From Symbiodinium natans (lineage: Eukaryota; Sar; Dinophyceae; Suessiales; Symbiodiniaceae), in NCBI GenBank assembly GCA_905221605.1, contig CAJNDS010001957.1:444438-508437 (forward strand): a stretch of DNA of 64,000 nt, given 5' to 3'. Of this stretch, positions 59,301 to 64,000 are shown piece by piece. The notes beneath the pieces were generated by a model, which was given only the letters and a program-made list of their open reading frames with translations, ran no database searches and was not told where the DNA came from. The number at the start of each line of letters is the position of its first letter. The first letter of the stretch is position 1. The position numbers and the translations under genes were made by a program.

Positions 59301-61640
59301 AAACCGTGAAACTGATGCTTGTCGGCTGGGCTTCAAGTCTCCTCGCTCTGGAGAGTGGATGCAATGGATGCGTGAGTTGCCACTGATGTCCGGGCGGATG
59401 CTGGCCAATGAGAAGGTACTGAAAGGACGGATTCCATTCTGGACACGTCCTGGCTATTGAAAGCATCCTCATCGCCTGGCCGATGCTGACAGAGACGGAG
59501 ACAGAGACAGAGTCAGAGCCAGAGTCAAAGACAAAGAGGTCAAACCAGGCTGCTCGATCTAGGCTTAAAGCTCGTCTGGAAATGGGCTCCCACACGTCGG
59601 ACAATGGGCTCCTACAGATTGGACCTGAATGGCGCGCATGCGTGATTCAGATTCCGTTCATCCACACCGCAGGTACGTGGCAGTGGTCAGCTCCCGTACC
59701 AAAAGCTTCCACAAATTATGTTACGGTTGAAACCGGAGTTGTGGGCGTCTGGAGCTGGGAGAACGAAAATCGTCCATCCAGGGGCCAATGGCGCAACTTT
59801 TTTAAATTTGCAACAGGTCAGTGAAGGTAAGTGAAGGTAAGTGAACATGAAGTCCTAATAGTGCCTGAGCCCTTTGAGTACGCACTCGCATATTTCTGAA
59901 CGGCGACGACACCTTGTAGGACTAGAAAAGCTGTGGCTGGCTGCCACGGCACAGTATGCAGGAAGGTGAAATGGCGATTCTTTGCCAACATGTGCCAGAA
60001 ACCAGCAAGTGCAAATGTGAAAACAGAATGGGATGATGCAACAATTGAGCAAGGGCGCGGCCCCCTTTGCACAAGGCACCGGGAATGGTGCGACAGCGAG
60101 AGTGAGGACGCGTGCGCGTGCGCGTGCGCGTGCGCGTGCGCGTGCACGTGCACGTGCGCGTGCGCGTGCGCGTGCGCGTGCGCGTGCGCGTGCGCGTGCG
60201 CGTGCGCGTGCTGCCCAAGTCCATTGGGACCGCGGGCCACATGCTACTTTGCAGGTGGCTGAGAGGGTGGGGAGGAAATCGTGGTCAACGAAGACCACCC
60301 GTGTAGATATGTCCGACAGTGCGCCATGAAATTTAGGCAGCAAAGAAAGGCGCTTTCGTTGGTGCACGTCCCCACGATGCTGGCTGCACACCCCCTGTTT
60401 CCATTATGACAAAGGTCCCTTTACCAGAAACCCATGGGGGCACGCACACATGCCCAGACGTTCGAAAACACATTAGCAGCGGGGTCCTTCTGCATCTGCT
60501 GGGCGTCTCAAGCAACAAGGGAAGAGCCAGTCAACGCACGGAGAGATGTAGATCCTGATATGTTTGAGTCAAGATGAACCTAGCTGAACCCATCCGATTG
60601 CCGTCACTTCTGCCAACTTGCAGGCATGCGGCTCTGCAACAAGAATAGCTGAAGGAAGAATGATCATAACATTGATATAGTTCCAAACGACGAGTGTACC
60701 TCAGTGGCCACTGGGAAGAGCATGGCAGTCGCCAGAAGAAATGCAGCAAGGAAGGCCATGCAGAAACTTCTCACCGGATCAGGCCACCCATAAAGAACCC
60801 GAATTGCTTCACAATGCGCAGAACGGAAACACAGTTGGCATAGAAAGAACCTGCCGTGGTTGCCGTGGTGACCTGGGCACCAAACAATCTGCTCCACTTC
60901 TGTGGAAGGCAAAGTTGCCTGAGGAGCAGGCGAGCATGGCTTGGCCTGCCTGCTTGTAGGCCCATTTCATGCATTCTCTGGGCCCCCGCGGGCCCAGAAC
61001 TGCAGGAGCCAAGTGGAAAGTGTGGCAGAGGATGAACCTAAGCTGCACATGCCACTTGCCGGCGCAAGAGTAAAGCGAATGCAAAAGATACCCACGACCT
61101 CCATGTTGTCCAGGCAGCATATCATCGGCCGCAATGCCGACAATAAGAAAAAGGGAGAGGAAGTCCAAAACGGTAAGCGACTTGTACTCCAAGACTACGA
61201 AGTGGAAGAAGAAAGTTGCCGCGAAAGCCAGCAAGACGCCCAGCATTCCAAAAATCGTCAGGTACACACTGCGAAGGTTTAACATGATCAGCAAAGTCAC
61301 CTCGACGGCTGGTAGCACGAGTCGGGACCGAAGTGCTGTGCACGGGCAACGGCCGAAAACTCACTTCATCACAATCTTATCAACAAACTCAATACAGTAG
61401 AGCCTAGGTGCCACAGCAAAGGTCCCAGCGCACCAAACTGCATCGTGAAACAGCCACTTGCCGACCTTGGAAACACATGGCAACCAACGCTCCGTGCATC
61501 GTAACAAGGGTCTCACCGCACGCAAGGCAGGGCCACGCCTCGAAGTCCTTCAGCAGAGCATGAAACCAGGTGACCTTCACGTGCTTAAACGCCAGTGGCT
61601 CGGGTCCATCATCTGCGCGGCTTAGCACCTGCAAGATAGC
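52190..61640 (-). CDS. Dispatched/Patched-type sterol-sensing-domain protein with EGF-like modules, multi-exon
   Basis: RND-type proteins of this family move lipid-linked ligands or sterols and have two six-helix bundles. First bundle: [20 protein letters not shown] and [13 protein letters not shown] (61.29-61.10 kb), [12 protein letters not shown] (to 60,932) joined over a 59-nt GC intron to [14 protein letters not shown] (from 60,872), then [20 protein letters not shown] (60.77 kb). The loop includes [20 protein letters not shown] (60.31 kb) and EGF-like exons at 57.04-56.39 kb. Second bundle: [20 protein letters not shown] (54.41 kb), [20 protein letters not shown] (53.96 kb), [20 protein letters not shown] (53.60 kb) and probably [17 protein letters not shown] (52.26 kb). 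The GIAADDM and GMSVDY strings are the paired fourth-helix motifs of the family. A frame break at about 60,775 is noted separately. Upstream exons continue past 61.6 kb. Confidence 0.85.
52440..52562. other. AT-rich segment
   Basis: An A+T-rich island with GATATCA/TGATATC steps (near 52,500-52,530) stands out from its surroundings. No gene is seen. It probably lies within the intron before the last membrane exon of the gene above. Confidence 0.45.
53027..53324. repeat. Microsatellite (GTGCGC)n, (GGCGTG)n, (TG)n
   Basis: GTGCGC hexamers run to about 53,100. A mixed block follows, then about 25 perfect GGCGTG hexamers, then (TG)n to 53,324. It lies between two exons assigned to the Dispatched-type gene, so it is probably intronic. 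The frames through it are artefacts. Confidence 0.95.
56388..57038 (-). other. Three EGF-like exons in the Dispatched-type gene
   Basis: In transcription order: [20 protein letters not shown] with [10 protein letters not shown] (57,036-56,900); [20 protein letters not shown] with CFNGGTCR (56,817-56,706, after acceptor CTCTGGCAG); and [20 protein letters not shown] (56,480-56,388, after acceptor TTTGGCAG). The C-x-C-x2-G-(W/F)-x-G-x2-C spacing is that of EGF/tenascin repeats. Each sits on its own exon. A hydrophobic exon ([20 protein letters not shown]) follows at 56.25 kb, so the modules face the lumen or exterior. Confidence 0.75.
57497..57510. repeat. Run of 14 G
   Basis: An uninterrupted G run flanked by GGGGC and CGGG, within an intron-like part of the Dispatched-type gene. 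Confidence 0.9.
60108..60211. repeat. Microsatellite (GTGCGC)n
   Basis: About 17 GTGCGC hexamers with two GTGCAC variants. It uses the same hexamer as the tracts at 24.3 and 53.0 kb. It lies just downstream, in transcription, of an exon that ends at donor GTAGCATG (about 60,252), so it is intronic. Confidence 0.95.
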
Positions 61641-61859
61641 TAAGCACACGCTAAGCACCCCAGGTTTTTATTCTGCCTGCTGCAACCCAGACGCAATTGG
61701 ATCATGCCACTTGCACCACCGACATTTGAGAAGCATAAGCGCATGCGTGTACCAGGTTCCCCTCATACACACACACACACACACTTACTTATCGGCAATT
61801 TGGCACGCCAAATACGCCAATACTACGCCAATGGACTGGCAAATGCTGACCCGCAGCAT

Positions 61860-63990
61860 GTAGCAGCCAAGCGATAGAAGAGGAACTCTTGCAGATCAGA
61901 GATGAATGAATGTGGCGGGAATGCGTTCTGTGTACGATTTTTGCAAAATGCAGAAGGGCGGGTAAAAATCACCACTCTCGCCTGCTTGAATTGTGCAAAA
62001 AAAACATGTTGTGCAGCTGCTCCATGATAATGCACCTCCAACATTCCAACTCATGCAAACTGACCTCTCCCAGGCTCGTTGCTCCACAAACAACAGTGAT
62101 CTGGTGCCCCGCATTGTTCACACACATCATTACTTTGGGTCTGTTGCAAGGTCAGCAGCATAAGTGTCACAAAAAAGTGCTACCATAGGGACTCGAAAAA
62201 AATTAATCTTCTTGGGTCGTAACAGCTTCCTCTCACGCAGCCAGGATGCCACTTGCGGCTTATCAGTCTCATCACTGCCGTCTTCATGCAGGTCAGCGAG
62301 TGGACAGGGGGCAGTCACAAAGGAAATGTTGCAAAGTATCAGCAGCCAAACTACCATGCCTTAAACAGAACAAGCAGCAGTTACCTTAACAGAACAAGCA
62401 GCAGTTACGTCGCGACATTGGCAAAATATCGGACCGGTTACCTGCCCGAAGCCCCTGTCCACCACAGACCGAAGCACCACGACACAATAGTCCAGAAAAT
62501 TCACACATGTGAACAGATCAGAAATGCCTTTCACGGAGTCCGATCGCTCGATAAGCTGAAAGTGACTAAGGCGACTGTGGCATCGCTTGAGATCAGCCCA
62601 AAAATGTGGTTGGGTCTGGCGGTTGACTCAGAACAAAAAAACTCTGGATGTCAAAGCTGACCTGATGGGCCCAAGTGCCCTCTGTCGCGCGTGCCAACAT
62701 AAAGATTTGCTGCATAAGGTTGCCGTTGTCATACATCATGCGTCCCCAGAGCCCCAGCCGGCTTGCCCGGTATGACCAAGGTACCCAACCCAAACAAGCA
62801 AGCGATGAGAGACGAGGCGAGCGCTTGCAATGACCGAGTAGCAAACGGCCAGCTTCGCGCTGAAGCGAGTCCGACCATCGTGCCTGGGTAGAGGGGAGCG
62901 GCACAGCCGCAACATGCCGCAACCAACCACCACAGCACAGGCTCCAGAGGAGCCAGAGACGAACCAAATGGGCCAAGGGAACCTCACACGTCCCCATCCT
63001 ACCAAGACTTCAAGATGACTGGTGAATGGTTTTCTCATCCATATCTTTCAGGGGTGCTCTCACAGAGCCTGCAGCTGTGAAGCGTGCCCAAGCATCTGTA
63101 GGAGGAGGTGCGAGGGAAAGGTTTACCATACAGAAAGAGATCACTTGAAAGATGATGGGCGGAGGGTCGCGAATCCAGAAGCGCCGCTTTGTCAGGCCCA
63201 AGGTAATATTTGAATCTTCTGACGGCCTTAAATCCTGCCTGCATCTCCCAAGCATGAACGTCCGGCGACATCAATCAAACATGCCACGAACTAAATCGAA
63301 TCTTGGCACTTTAAACCGACCCCCCCTCTTCCCCGGCTATACATACATTGTTTTTTTCTAGGGGCTCGCTGAATCCCCCCCCCCCCCGGCCCCCGCTATA
63401 CATTGTTTAGGCGTGGGGATCCAAGCTGCAGTATCAGCTTTACAGGAGTATCAGGCTTCAATCTGCAGCATATGAAACCTCACACCATTGTCTTAATTTG
63501 CATTGGAAACAATGACCGTGCAGTCTACACAGCACGACGAATGCAACTACATGTCAAGGCGTCCATTCTGGGCGGCTTCGTTGCCCTGACAAAATATGGC
63601 AACATTCGTGAGCCGTCTTTCAAGGCTGTCACTCACTCCCCCACTCACACACCCCCAACCTACCCACCACCCACGCATGCATGCACGCATGCGTGAGTAC
63701 CCTCTGTGCCTCATCATACAGCTCCAGCAGGAAAGCTTCATGCTTCTGGCGCTGCACGTCCCAACTGCAGCGTGTGGCAGGAAAGGCAAGACGATCCCAA
63801 TTTTGTTGGGTATGCACTTGGATCACTCTGGCAGAAGAAATCTTGCCAGCCTCGTCTGCCATCTGTCATACCCGGCCAGTGGAATTCCACCAAAGAAGCT
63901 GCTGCGCGTGTATTGGCTTTGCAAATTGAAGACGCTGAAGTCTTTGTCCGTGAACTGCAAGATTTGCGTCCTGCTCGCGGCAAAAGGAGA
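61860..63990 (-). CDS. Candidate upstream exons of the Dispatched-type gene (partial)
   Basis: Open minus-strand stretches include FVTAPCPLADLHEDGSDETD near 62,320, GLWGRMMYDNGNLMQQIFML near 62,740 and KHEAFLLELYDEAQR before donor GTACTCAC near 63,712. They are colinear with the gene to the left and plausible for its N-terminal part, but none carries a family motif. Competing frames near 63.9 kb are equally open. The gene, if this is it, runs beyond the window. Confidence 0.35.
63337..63410. repeat. Poly-C run with flanking short repeat
   Basis: Thirteen C at 63,375-63,387 lie between GGCTATACATACATTGTTT and a shorter copy, GCTATACATTGTTTA. It is probably intronic. Confidence 0.8.
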
Positions 63991-64000
63991 TGACATTTTG

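Overview
The window reads as nuclear DNA of a photosynthetic dinoflagellate, most like the Suessiales (Symbiodinium or Polarella type). The grounds are: (1) every gene I can recognise lies on the minus strand; (2) the genes are split into many short exons whose introns often begin with GC or GA instead of GT; (3) a small gene with a bipartite plastid-type leader is repeated in tandem; (4) the families found (PPR, SLC44, SLC25, Dispatched-type, ankyrin, Mei2-type RRM) are typical of such genomes. No bacterial operon, ribosome-binding site, CRISPR array, rRNA or tRNA was seen.

Layout from left to right (transcription runs right to left). 1-9,535: tandem array of 2.1-2.4 kb units. Four intact copies of a 98-residue plastid-targeted membrane protein are interleaved with decayed 3' parts of an ankyrin-repeat gene; the rightmost ankyrin copy is the least damaged. 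10,074-10,578: lysine/glutamate-rich exons. 11,580-20,516: choline-transporter-like (SLC44) gene with a kringle-like module between transporter exons; its last intron probably holds a fold-back element and other repeats. 20.6-29.6 kb: mostly unresolved, with a 540-bp alternating purine-pyrimidine tract and one unknown multi-exon gene. 29,640-32,390: SLC25 mitochondrial carrier with all three signature repeats. 33,241-37,340: unknown gene with clear exons. 39,122-40,440: class-I release-factor-like (GGQ) protein. 41.2-42.7 kb: unknown coiled-coil gene. 43.0-46.6 kb: PPR protein. 48,967-49,506: Mei2-type RRM protein. 51.0-51.8 kb: unknown membrane protein. 52.1-61.6 kb: Dispatched/Patched-type sterol-sensing-domain protein with EGF-like modules; probable upstream exons run to the window end.

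Nothing shows these genes acting in one pathway. Several suggest organelle work (plastid membrane protein, PPR, GGQ factor, mitochondrial carrier) and two are large plasma or endomembrane proteins. Neighbourhood probably reflects a dinoflagellate unidirectional gene cluster, not an operon.

Limits: exon boundaries were read by eye from protein homology and splice signals. Gene spans are approximate unless a junction is given. Base composition and similarity searches were not computed.
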